A model generated the notes under the pieces. It saw only the letters and a list, made by a program, of their open reading frames with translations. It did no database searches and was not told where the DNA came from. Positions 34,284-41,649 of a stretch of 64,000 bases of DNA are shown here, piece after piece. Source of the stretch: Hyphomonadaceae bacterium. Its GTDB lineage: Bacteria > Pseudomonadota > Alphaproteobacteria > Caulobacterales > Hyphomonadaceae. Location of the stretch: assembly GCA_030697555.1 (NCBI GenBank), contig JAUYPV010000046.1, forward strand, positions 31,526-95,525, read 5' to 3'. Within the stretch, counting starts at the first letter, position 1; every line of letters starts with the position of its first letter. The translations under genes were made by a program, and so were the position numbers.

Positions 34284-34398
34284 GCCTCGAGGCAATTTCC
34301 CTACACCCTTCACTCACATGGCTCTCTACAGGTGTAGGGGCTGAGCAAGACTCTTCGATTCGGCGCCCATGAGTCCGGCCCACGGGACTCGACTCTCG

Positions 34399-34413
34399 TT
34401 AAGGTGTTGTTAA
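34399..34413. promoter_or_regulatory. CtrA box 1 in oriC (TTAA-N7-TTAA)
   Basis: Perfect TTAA (34399-34402), a 7-base spacer, TTAA (34410-34413). In Caulobacter, CtrA bound to such boxes in the origin blocks initiation in swarmer cells. Confidence 0.8.
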
Positions 34414-34421
34414 CGAAGAGC

Positions 34422-34436
34422 TTAACGAGACGTTAA
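34422..34436. promoter_or_regulatory. CtrA box 2 in oriC (TTAA-N7-TTAA)
   Basis: Perfect TTAA (34422-34425), a 7-base spacer, TTAA (34433-34436). It starts 8 bases after box 1 ends, so the two boxes lie about two helical turns apart on closely related faces. Confidence 0.8.
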
Positions 34437-34607
34437 AACCGCTCGACCTGTCGGAACGTAACAGGGTCATCGGTGAGTTGCCGTGTGCATGGACTGGGGA
34501 TGGCTAGCGGCGCGCACTTATCAAGCGACTAGACACCACCAGAGTCTTCTTAGATTCAGATTCAATAAGAAGAGTCTTTTCCTCCAAGTGATGCGTGCAG
34601 GTGACTT

Positions 34608-35639
34608 TTGAGTGGGCGTAGGCTTCTAAGAGTGCTCAACGGAGAAAGGATCGATCCAGTTCCTGTCTGGATGATGCGTCAGGCAGGGCGGCATCTTCCC
34701 GAGTACCGGGAGCTTCGTTCGAAGGCGCGCGACTTTCTCGATTTCTGCTATTCCCCTTCCCTCGCAGCGGAGGCGACGCTTCAGCCAGTCAGGCGCTATG
34801 GGATGGACGGCGCGATCCTGTTCGCCGACATCCTGCTCGTTCTCGACGCCATGGGGCGAAATGTTCGCTTCGTCGAAGGCGAAGGCCCGCGCGTCGATCC
34901 CGCTACAAAGGCAAGCGAGCTCGGCAACGTGCCAATGGAGAAAATCCTGGCGCGTCTGGCGCCGGTCGGTGAGACAGTCGAACGGGTCAGAAGTTCGCTG
35001 GACAGCTCGACGACACTGATCGGGTTTGCGGGCTCGCCCTGGACGGTTGCGGTCTATGCGATTGAGGGACGAGGCGGGACGGACAAGTCGGATTCTCGGC
35101 AGTTTGCTTACGAGCATCCCGCCGAACTCGACGGCATGCTTGAGCAGCTTGTCGAGGCAAGTTCGCACTATCTGGTGATGCAGGCGAAGGCCGGCGCGGA
35201 TGCGCTGATGCTGTTCGAAAGCTGGGCCGAAGGTCTTGCGGAGGATGCATTCGATCGTTGGGTGATCCGGCCGACGGCAAAGCTGGTGAAGAAACTCCGG
35301 GCAATGGGCGTGACGCAGCCGATCATCGGTTTCCCGCGCGGCGCAGGCGGCCTGATCCTCGACTACGCTGAAAAAACCGGCGTTACCGCGGTCGGACTCG
35401 ATACGGCCATACCGCTCAGGCGTATTTCCGCATCGCTGCCCAAAGGCATGCCGGTCCAGGGAAATCTCGATCCCATGCGGCTTGTCGCCGGCGGTCCGGG
35501 GCTCGAGACGCGCGTACGCGAGATTGTCGACGCTCTCCGCGATCGGCCCCACATCTTCAACCTCGGCCACGGCGTCACCCCGGAAACACCGATTGCTCAT
35601 GTGGAACAGGTGCTGCGTGTACTTCGAGGCGCCGCCTGA
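34608..35639 (+). CDS. hemE: Uroporphyrinogen decarboxylase
   Basis: A 343-residue haem-pathway enzyme that decarboxylates uroporphyrinogen III to coproporphyrinogen III. Signatures: PVWMMRQAGRHLPEYRELR, with the substrate-binding Arg pair, and AILFADILLV, with the key Asp. The only family-length start is the TTG at 34608, preceded by AGGTGA (34599-34604). The promoter must lie inside the origin, as in Caulobacter, where hemE promoters overlap Cori. The stop TGA shares its A with the hemH ATG. Confidence 0.95.
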   Translation: MSGRRLLRVLNGERIDPVPVWMMRQAGRHLPEYRELRSKARDFLDFCYSPSLAAEATLQPVRRYGMDGAILFADILLVLDAMGRNVRFVEGEGPRVDPATKASELGNVPMEKILARLAPVGETVERVRSSLDSSTTLIGFAGSPWTVAVYAIEGRGGTDKSDSRQFAYEHPAELDGMLEQLVEASSHYLVMQAKAGADALMLFESWAEGLAEDAFDRWVIRPTAKLVKKLRAMGVTQPIIGFPRGAGGLILDYAEKTGVTAVGLDTAIPLRRISASLPKGMPVQGNLDPMRLVAGGPGLETRVREIVDALRDRPHIFNLGHGVTPETPIAHVEQVLRVLRGAA

Positions 35640-36685
35640 TGGCCGAAAAAATCGCGGTCGTACTGTTCAACCTTGGCGGACCCGACGGACCCGACGCGGT
35701 TCAACCTTTCCTCCAGAACCTTTTCAGCGACCCGGCGATCATCCGCTCGCCCTGGCCGGTGCGCTTCTTCGTCTCGCGGCTGATCTCGAGATCACGCGCC
35801 CCGTCGGCGCGGGAGAACTACGCCAAGATGGGCGGCGGCTCTCCCCTGCTCCCCGAGACGCGCAAGCAATCCGTCGCGCTCGAAGCCGAACTCAGGCGTC
35901 GCGGACACGCCGCAAAGACTTTTCTGGCGATGCGCTACTGGAAGCCCTACGCGGCTGACGCAGTACGCGAAGTCGCCGCCTGGGCCCCAACGAAAGTCAT
36001 CCTGCTGCCGCTCTACCCGCAGTTCTCCACGACCACGACATCCTCGTCGCTCAAATCGTGGAAGGACGCCGGCGGACCACCGGGTGTCGCCGTGTGCTGC
36101 TATCCGGACGCGCCGAAGTTTCTTGCGGCACACGCGAAGAGACTCATCGGCGCCTGGGAAGCCGCAGGTAGGCCTTCAAACGTCCGAGCCCTGCTCTCCG
36201 CGCACGGGCTTCCGGAGATTGTCGTGAAGTCAGGCGATCCGTACCAGTGGCAGATCGAACACACCGCCGCAGGCCTCAAGCTGCTGCTGCCGTCCGACTG
36301 GGAAGTCGAGATCTGCTACCAGTCGCGCGTCGGCCCGCTGACCTGGATCGGACCATCCACGGAAAGCTCGATCGAAAAGGCCGCGAAGGACGGCAAGGCC
36401 ATCCTCGTCTCGCCCATCGCCTTCGTCTCGGAGCACATCGAGACGCTCGTCGAACTCGACATCGACTACGCCAAGGTCGCGAAGACCCACAACGCCAAGG
36501 CCTATATCCGCGCCCCTGCCCTCGGCGTCGAACCCGGCTTCATCGACACGCTGGCGGACCTGGTCGAGGATGCGATGAAGGACACGGCCCCCGTGCGCTC
36601 ATCCTGCGGCGCCCGGATCTGTCCGGCGAACTGGCGTGACTGTCCCAACCGCCGTAGCCCGGCCCAGAACAGCCAGGCAGCCTGA
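35639..36685 (+). CDS. hemH: Ferrochelatase, probable [2Fe-2S] type
   Basis: A 348-residue enzyme inserting iron into protoporphyrin IX. Catalytic His lies in LLSAHGLPE and Glu in VSEHIETLVELD. The C-terminus has three clustered Cys (323, 328, 335: SSCGARICPANWRDC), with Cys153/154 (AVCCYP) inside. This matches the arrangement reported for [2Fe-2S] ferrochelatases such as that of C. crescentus; cluster binding here is inferred. It overlaps hemE by one base and precedes hemJ by 11 bases, forming a hemEHJ operon. Confidence 0.95.
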   Translation: MAEKIAVVLFNLGGPDGPDAVQPFLQNLFSDPAIIRSPWPVRFFVSRLISRSRAPSARENYAKMGGGSPLLPETRKQSVALEAELRRRGHAAKTFLAMRYWKPYAADAVREVAAWAPTKVILLPLYPQFSTTTTSSSLKSWKDAGGPPGVAVCCYPDAPKFLAAHAKRLIGAWEAAGRPSNVRALLSAHGLPEIVVKSGDPYQWQIEHTAAGLKLLLPSDWEVEICYQSRVGPLTWIGPSTESSIEKAAKDGKAILVSPIAFVSEHIETLVELDIDYAKVAKTHNAKAYIRAPALGVEPGFIDTLADLVEDAMKDTAPVRSSCGARICPANWRDCPNRRSPAQNSQAA

Positions 36686-36696
36686 GGAGAGCGGCA

Positions 36697-37125
36697 ATGT
36701 TCGAATGGTTTCGCGCCTTCCACATCATCTTCGTCATCGCCTGGATGGCGGGGCTGCTGCTTTACCCGCGCCTGCTGGTCTACCGGATGGAGGCCGCCGG
36801 AAATCCCGGTTTCGAGGCAGCCATGGACGCCGCGGCCAGGCGCACCCGGAACATCATCCTGATGCCGTCCATCATCCTGGTCTGGCTGATGGGCCTCGCC
36901 ATGTTCGGCCAGAAATGGGATTTTCTGGTCACCCAGGCGTGGTTCTGGACCAAGATCGTGCTGGTGGTGGGCCTGTCCGGCGTTCACGGCTACCTGATCG
37001 GCCTGGGTAAAAAGGTTGCTGCCGGCGAGCGTCCTGTAGAGCCGAAACGCCTCCGGATGCTCAATGAAATCCCGATGGTGATTGCGATTTTCGTGGTCAT
37101 CCTGGTGGTCGTGAAGCCCTTCTAG
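36697..37125 (+). CDS. hemJ: Protoporphyrinogen IX oxidase HemJ
   Basis: A 142-residue membrane protein with four hydrophobic segments. The opening MFEWFRAFHIIFVIAWMAGLLLYPRLLVYR holds the conserved His9, probably a haem ligand, and GVHGYLIGLGKKVA holds the second conserved His. HemJ is the non-HemG/HemY oxidase common in Alphaproteobacteria and catalyses the penultimate step, fitting the operon with hemE and hemH. The 37126-37316 leader to rho shows no feature I can name. Confidence 0.93.
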   Translation: MFEWFRAFHIIFVIAWMAGLLLYPRLLVYRMEAAGNPGFEAAMDAAARRTRNIILMPSIILVWLMGLAMFGQKWDFLVTQAWFWTKIVLVVGLSGVHGYLIGLGKKVAAGERPVEPKRLRMLNEIPMVIAIFVVILVVVKPF

Positions 37126-37316
37126 ACTTGCTGTGCGTTCTGCATCCGGGTTGTCCCGAAAGGCAGTTTCGCTTGACGAATAAGGGATTTCGCGGTCTAA
37201 CCCATTCCGTCGGCCGTCCGGTCGACGCGCCCCCTCTTATAGTTGTTCCGAAGGTCATCGCCGCGTTCGCCGCGCATCGCCTCCAGAGCAACCCGCAACT
37301 GAAATGAACCTGATCC

Positions 37317-38606
37317 ATGTCCGATGACGTGACCGAAGCGCGCGAACGCGTTCTGCTCAACGACCTCAAGAAAAAACCGCCTGGCGAACTCCTGGCGATG
37401 GCCGAAGACCTCGAGGTCGAAGGCGCCTCGCTGCTGTCCAAGTCCGAAATCCTGTTCGCCATCCTCAAGGAGCTGGCCGAGCGCGATGTCGAGATCATCG
37501 GCGCGGGCGTGATCGAGGTCCTGCCCGACGGCTTCGGCTTCATGCGCTCGCCGCAGTCGAACTATCTTGCCGGTCCCGACGACATCTACGTCGCCCCGCA
37601 ACAGATCCGGAAGCTCGGCCTGCGCACCGGCGACACGGTCGAGGGCACGATCCGCGGACCCCGCGATGGCGAGCGTTACTTCGCCCTTGTCCGCGTCTCG
37701 ACCATCAACTTCGAGGACCCGGAACGGGCGCGCCACAAGGTTCCGTTCGACAACCTGACGCCGCTCTACCCGGACAAGCGCCTCCACATGGAGCCGCTGG
37801 ATCCGACGAAAAAGGATCGTTCCGGCCGCGTGATCGACATCGTCGCCCCGATCGGCAAGGGCCAGCGCGCTCTCATTGTTGCTCCGCCCAGAACAGGCAA
37901 GACCGTCCTCCTGCAGAACATCGCGCAGTCGGTCGCCGAAAATCACCCCGAGTGCTATCTGATCGTCCTCCTCATCGACGAACGTCCCGAGGAAGTCACC
38001 GACATGCAGCGCTCGGTGAAGGGCGAAGTCATCTCCTCGACCTTCGACGAGCCGGCGACGCGACACGTCGCGGTGGCCGAAATGGTGATCGAGAAGGCTA
38101 AGCGCCTCGCCGAACACGGCCGCGACGTGGTCATCCTGCTCGACTCGATCACGCGCCTCGGCCGCGCCTACAACACGGTCGTCCCCTCCTCCGGCAAGGT
38201 GCTGACCGGCGGCGTCGACGCCAACGCCTTGCAGAAACCGAAGCGCTTCTTCGGCGCCGCGCGTAACCTGGAAGAAGGCGGCTCGCTGACGATCATCGCC
38301 ACCGCGCTGATCGAAACCGGCAGCCGCATGGACGAAGTCATCTTCGAGGAATTCAAGGGCACAGGTAACTCCGAGATCATCCTCGACCGCAAAGTCTCGG
38401 ACAAACGCGTCTTCCCGGCGATCGATATCCTCAAGTCGGGCACGCGGAAGGAAGAGCTGCTCACCGATCCGAAGGAGCTGCAGAAGATCTACGTCCTCCG
38501 CCGCATCCTCAATCCGATGGGCGCACAGGATGCGATCGAGTTCCTTCTCGACAAGATCAAGCAGACCAAGACAAACGCCGAATTCTTCCAGGCGATGAAC
38601 AACTAG
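37317..38606 (+). CDS. rho: Transcription termination factor Rho
   Basis: A 429-residue hexameric RNA helicase. The N-terminal helical part is followed by a cold-shock-like RNA-binding domain ([18 protein letters not shown]). The ATPase core has Walker [17 protein letters not shown], Walker [17 protein letters not shown], and the Q/R-loop region around [23 protein letters not shown]. There is no N-terminal insertion of the kind seen in Actinobacteria. A bidirectional terminator follows at 38659-38694. Confidence 0.97.
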   Translation: MSDDVTEARERVLLNDLKKKPPGELLAMAEDLEVEGASLLSKSEILFAILKELAERDVEIIGAGVIEVLPDGFGFMRSPQSNYLAGPDDIYVAPQQIRKLGLRTGDTVEGTIRGPRDGERYFALVRVSTINFEDPERARHKVPFDNLTPLYPDKRLHMEPLDPTKKDRSGRVIDIVAPIGKGQRALIVAPPRTGKTVLLQNIAQSVAENHPECYLIVLLIDERPEEVTDMQRSVKGEVISSTFDEPATRHVAVAEMVIEKAKRLAEHGRDVVILLDSITRLGRAYNTVVPSSGKVLTGGVDANALQKPKRFFGAARNLEEGGSLTIIATALIETGSRMDEVIFEEFKGTGNSEIILDRKVSDKRVFPAIDILKSGTRKEELLTDPKELQKIYVLRRILNPMGAQDAIEFLLDKIKQTKTNAEFFQAMNN

Positions 38607-38621
38607 GCGTAGCTTTAGCGC

Positions 38622-38646
38622 GTCATTCCCGCGAAAGCGGGGATCC
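38622..38646. repeat. Dispersed palindromic repeat unit
   Basis: GTCATTCCCGCGAAAGCGGGG has a CCCGC-GAAA-GCGGG hairpin. This sequence is a well-known dispersed intergenic repeat (GTCATTCCCGCGAAAGCGGGAATCC type) in proteobacterial genomes. Only one copy is visible in the window. Confidence 0.6.
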
Positions 38647-38658
38647 AGACGGAAAACC

Positions 38659-38694
38659 CCGCCCTCCTCCTCGGAGGGCGGTGTTTCCTTTTTC
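38659..38694. terminator. Bidirectional terminator between rho and the minus-strand ORF
   Basis: CCGCCCTCC (38659-38667) pairs with GGAGGGCGG (38673-38681) around a 5-base loop. The plus strand continues TGTTTCCTTTTTC and the minus strand continues GGTTTTCC. It serves rho on the plus strand and the short ORF ending at 38698 on the minus strand. Confidence 0.88.
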
Positions 38695-38697
38695 AGG

Positions 38698-38919
38698 TCA
38701 TTCCATCATCAGCGCGGGCGCTCGCTCCGCGTCATCGCGCCGCCACACGATCCGCGGCCGCTCGGTCCTGTCCGGTGCGTTCCGCGCCGGTGGCCGCTCG
38801 GCTGCAGCAAGTCCCAGCCGTCCTCTCAATTCGTCGATCGACAACACTCGCCCGCTCCTTGTTCCTGATCCTGCGCTCTCCGGTCGCCAGTCCGGTTCGC
38901 ATGCCCGCTGTTGGTTCAT
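38698..38919 (-). CDS. Short Arg-rich hypothetical protein
   Basis: A 73-residue ORF, Arg-, Pro- and Ala-rich, including SGRVLSIDELRGRLGL (an amphipathic helix) and ending APALMME. I recognise no domain. Support comes from context: a ribosome-binding motif (GGAG, 5 bases before the ATG at 38919), a terminator just past its stop, and a divergent gene behind it. An upstream ATG at 38955 is the alternative start. It could also be a chance frame in GC-rich DNA. Confidence 0.5.
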   Translation of the reverse strand: MNQQRACEPDWRPESAGSGTRSGRVLSIDELRGRLGLAAAERPPARNAPDRTERPRIVWRRDDAERAPALMME

Positions 38920-38995
38920 CCGCACTCCAGTCCTTTCCTTCCGCCGTATTGCCAATATCGGCGAACGGGGTTACCAAAGCACCAACGCGGAAAGG

Positions 38996-39013
38996 TACCT
39001 TGGTACCAAGGTA
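38996..39013. promoter_or_regulatory. Perfect 18-bp palindrome, candidate operator
   Basis: TACCTTGGTACCAAGGTA is self-complementary over all 18 bases and ends 7 bases before the ATG at 39021, overlapping the ribosome-binding region (CAAGGTAG). Related half-sites (GTTACCAAAG at 38970-38979, CACCAA at 38980-38985) lie upstream. Position and symmetry suggest an operator bound by a dimer, perhaps by the product of the adjacent gene. Confidence 0.65.
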
Positions 39014-39020
39014 GAAATTC

Positions 39021-39272
39021 ATGGCGGAATATGAGATAGAGCGCACGCAGACGGGCGTGCGGATCGCGACGCCGGTGCTGAAAGTCCTGCGCGCGCTGGC
39101 TGATTACAAGGACATGAGTCTTGGCGATCTCATCGAAGGCGTCGTGCTTCACGCTTTCGACAACAAGACGCCGTTCTCGAAGGAGACGCTGCGTGTCGTT
39201 GCACAATTGCGCGAGGCCTATGGCCTGGAACTCACCAGCGCTGATGCGCATGCAGTGAAGAAAGACACATGA
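39021..39272 (+). CDS. Small protein, possible ribbon-helix-helix regulator
   Basis: An 83-residue protein: a short N-terminal strand region (YEIERTQTGVRIATP), a helix (VLKVLRALADYKD), a turn, and a second helix (MSLGDLIEGVVLHAFD). This strand-helix-turn-helix order with a Ser after the turn resembles ribbon-helix-helix DNA-binding proteins, but I do not recognise the family, so this is inference. The 18-bp palindrome sits at its ribosome-binding site, as expected for autorepression. Its stop overlaps the next gene's start (ATGAG), so the two form an operon. Confidence 0.65.
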   Translation: MAEYEIERTQTGVRIATPVLKVLRALADYKDMSLGDLIEGVVLHAFDNKTPFSKETLRVVAQLREAYGLELTSADAHAVKKDT

Positions 39273-39739
39273 GCGTCTCCACCGCACCCACCGCCGATCT
39301 GGACGATGCCGCGATCGAGCGCATCGCCGAAGGCATGATCGCATGCACCCTGCCCGCTGCGGAGTGGACGCACTCCGCCCACTGGGCAACGGCGCTCTGG
39401 CTGATCGCGCGCCGGCCGGATCTTCACCCGCCGGCCGACATGCCTAGTTTTATCCGCCGCTATAACGAAGCGACCGGCGGGAAAAACACGGCGACATCCG
39501 GCTATCACGAGACGATTACGCAAGCCTCCCTCTGCGCCGGGCTGGCACTGCTGGCGCAGGCGGGCGAGCCGGTATCGGTGACTCTGCGGCTGCTGCTCGC
39601 CTCGCCGCTCGGCAGGTCGAACTGGCTCCTGGCTTACTGGAGCAAGGACCGGCTCATGTCCGAACAAGCCCGGCGCGAATGGGTTGCGCCAGATCTCGCG
39701 CCATTCGCGTTCCCGGAATTCCCGCCGCGCGAAGACTGA
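39269..39739 (+). CDS. Conserved hypothetical protein with His/Glu clusters
   Basis: A 156-residue soluble protein of unknown function. Striking conserved-looking polar patches are EWTHSAHWATALWL (H35, H38), RRYNEATGGKNTATSGYHETIT (Y66-N67 and Y79-H80-E81) and LLAYWSKDRLMSE. H35, H38, H80 and E81 could together form a metal site. I have no name for the family. It is coupled to the small regulator-like gene by a four-base overlap and followed 36 bases later by the oxygenase-like gene. Confidence 0.7.
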   Translation: MSVSTAPTADLDDAAIERIAEGMIACTLPAAEWTHSAHWATALWLIARRPDLHPPADMPSFIRRYNEATGGKNTATSGYHETITQASLCAGLALLAQAGEPVSVTLRLLLASPLGRSNWLLAYWSKDRLMSEQARREWVAPDLAPFAFPEFPPRED

Positions 39740-39775
39740 GGTCATCGCGCGCGGAGCGTGCTAGCAGGCTGGCCC

Positions 39776-40387
39776 ATGGACCTCTCCCGCCTCTTCGTCA
39801 CTTCGATCCACCGCGCCCCGCTTGGCGGCCCCAACGACCTCAACGCCGATATTCTCGACGCCACGAAGATGCTGGCGAAAGAGGACAAGGCCGGCCGCGC
39901 CTGGTGCAGGGAGAATGGCTACCAGGGGTACACATCCTATTCATCGCTCGACGATCTCGTCTCGCGCGCCACATGCTTCGATACGCTTGCTCGACTCCTC
40001 AAGCCGCATGCGGACAGGTTCGCCGCCCAGCTCCAGATGGATCTCGGCGGGAAAAAGCTGAAGCTCGACAATATCTGGGTGAACTCGCTCGACCCGGGCG
40101 GCTCGCACTCTGGCCACATCCATCCGCACTGCGTCCTCTCGGGCACATACTATGTGCGCGTGCCGGACGGCGCTTCGTCGATCAAGTTCGAGGACCCGCG
40201 CCTGCCCATGATGATGGCGGCGCCCTCCCCGCGCGAGGACGCGGACATCGAGCATCGCCGCTTCGTCTATGTCGCACCGAAGGCGGGCGAACTGCTGCTC
40301 TGGGAAAGCTGGCTCAGGCACGAAGTGCCGCCCAACGCAGCGGCTTCCCCCCGCGTCAGTGTCAGCTTCAACTACCGGCGCGCCTGA
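39776..40387 (+). CDS. TIGR02466-type 2OG-Fe(II) oxygenase-like protein
   Basis: A 203-residue protein with a double-stranded beta-helix pattern. Likely iron ligands: GGSHSGHIHPHCVLSGTYYV (H114, H116 or H118 with an acidic partner) and the distal H182 in WLRHEVPPN; R193 (PRVSVSFNY) would bind 2-oxoglutarate. The pattern GxHxHPHxxLSGxYYV matches the TIGR02466 family. The substrate is unknown. I choose the ATG at 39776 over one six codons upstream because the family begins at a short hydrophobic strand. Confidence 0.82.
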   Translation: MDLSRLFVTSIHRAPLGGPNDLNADILDATKMLAKEDKAGRAWCRENGYQGYTSYSSLDDLVSRATCFDTLARLLKPHADRFAAQLQMDLGGKKLKLDNIWVNSLDPGGSHSGHIHPHCVLSGTYYVRVPDGASSIKFEDPRLPMMMAAPSPREDADIEHRRFVYVAPKAGELLLWESWLRHEVPPNAAASPRVSVSFNYRRA

Positions 40388-40517
40388 GACCTTGGTCGTC
40401 CACGGGCGGTAATTCACATTCTCGTTTATCGAGGCCGGGCCCGTTCCCGGACAGCCTGTCGCAGGTCTAGGCTCCGCCCCGATCGGGAGTCGTAGGGGAC
40501 CGACAGGGAGAAACCAC

Positions 40518-41624
40518 ATGACCAACAAGTTCAAATACCTCGCCGCCGGCGTCGCGGTCGCGGCGATCGCGTCGGCCGGCCTGATGGCGACGGCTGCGCC
40601 GAACGCCTCGCCGACACTCCAATCCGCCGGCGCGCTGGCCTGGGCGCCGAATGGGGTTCTGCTGATCGGCGACTCCGCCGGAGGCCAGATCGTGGCCGTC
40701 GAGACCGGGGACACGGCCAAGGCCGCCGCTGGCAAGGTCGAGGTCGCTGACCTCTCCGCCAAGATCGCCGCCCTGCTTGGCACGACCGCGGACCAGATTG
40801 CAGTCAACGACGTCGCCGTGAACCCGAACTCGGGCGCCGTCTACATGTCGGTGTCGCGTGGCCTTGGCGCGGAAGCCAAGCCCGTGATCCTGAAAGCCGA
40901 CCGCGCCGGCGCCCTCACCGAAGTCAAAATCGACGCGATGAAACGCACCGCCGTCTCGCTATCGGATGCTCCGGCGCCGGACGCCAAGAGCTCGCGTGGG
41001 CAACTTCTGCGCACCGAGGCGGTGACCGACATCGGCTACGTCAACGGCCAGGTGCTGGTCGCCGGACTTTCGAACGAAGAGTTCTCCTCCTCGATGCGGT
41101 CTTTCGCCTACCCGTTCCAGGCTTCGGCCAAGGGCGCGTCGATCGAGATGTATCACGGCGCACACGGTCAGTTCGAGACCGCGGCGCCGGTGCGCACCTT
41201 CATGACCTATGACATCGGCGGCAAGCCGAACGTCCTCGCAGCCTACACCTGCACACCGCTGGTGAAGATCCCGGTCGAGGCGTTCAAGCCGGGCGCCAAG
41301 ATCAAGGCGACGACCATTGCCGAACTCGGCAATCGCAACCGGCCGCTCGACATGATCGCCTACAAGAAGGGCGGCAAGGACTTCATCCTGATGGCCAACT
41401 CGGCCCGCGGCATGATGAAGATCGACGCGAAGGAAATCGACAAGCATGCCGCCTCGACCAAGATCGAGACGCGCATCGCGGACAAGGCCGGCGTGCCGTA
41501 CGAGACGCTCGCCGAGTACAACAACACGGTCGTGCAGCTCGACAAGGTCGACGACACGTCGGCCGTGATCGTCACCGCCGACGCCGACAAGAAGACGGCG
41601 CTGAAGACCATTGCCCTGCCCTGA
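40518..41624 (+). CDS. Exported beta-propeller-like protein
   Basis: A 368-residue secreted protein: signal peptide with the Ala-rich stretch KYLAAGVAVAAIASAGLMATAA. The mature part has repeated strand motifs (LAWAPNGVLLIGDSAGGQIVAVETGD; INDVAVNPNSGAVYMSVSRG; FILMANSARGMMKIDAKEID) as in YncE or SMP-30-like propellers, but no catalytic motif. A GGAGA-type ribosome-binding site (GACAGGGAGAAACCAC-ATG) supports the start. A strong intrinsic terminator lies 48 bases past its stop. Function unknown. Confidence 0.72.
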   Translation: MTNKFKYLAAGVAVAAIASAGLMATAAPNASPTLQSAGALAWAPNGVLLIGDSAGGQIVAVETGDTAKAAAGKVEVADLSAKIAALLGTTADQIAVNDVAVNPNSGAVYMSVSRGLGAEAKPVILKADRAGALTEVKIDAMKRTAVSLSDAPAPDAKSSRGQLLRTEAVTDIGYVNGQVLVAGLSNEEFSSSMRSFAYPFQASAKGASIEMYHGAHGQFETAAPVRTFMTYDIGGKPNVLAAYTCTPLVKIPVEAFKPGAKIKATTIAELGNRNRPLDMIAYKKGGKDFILMANSARGMMKIDAKEIDKHAASTKIETRIADKAGVPYETLAEYNNTVVQLDKVDDTSAVIVTADADKKTALKTIALP

Positions 41625-41649
41625 TCCCAAGTCTGCGCTGATCTCAGGC

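Larger units (their letters stand above)
34211..34607. other. oriC: Chromosomal replication origin (oriC, Cori-type)
   Basis: A 397-base non-coding gap between ppsR and hemE, the Caulobacter Cori context. It contains a 9-bp hairpin (CCCTACACC 34299-34307 with 34331-34339), two perfect CtrA boxes (34399-34413, 34422-34436), nine GANTC sites between 34349 and 34576, a DnaA-box-like TTTTCCACA (34275-34283, complement strand) and an AT-rich tract at about 34540-34582. AGAGTCTT occurs at 34541 and 34571 and in inverted form at 34347. Transcription diverges away on both sides. The DnaA sites beyond the first are weak, so the initiator binding pattern is less certain than the location. Confidence 0.85.

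Noticed and set aside
34501..34530. TTATCAAGC as a DnaA box in the origin
   Set aside because: Only the first five bases fit the consensus; too weak to list as a DnaA box.
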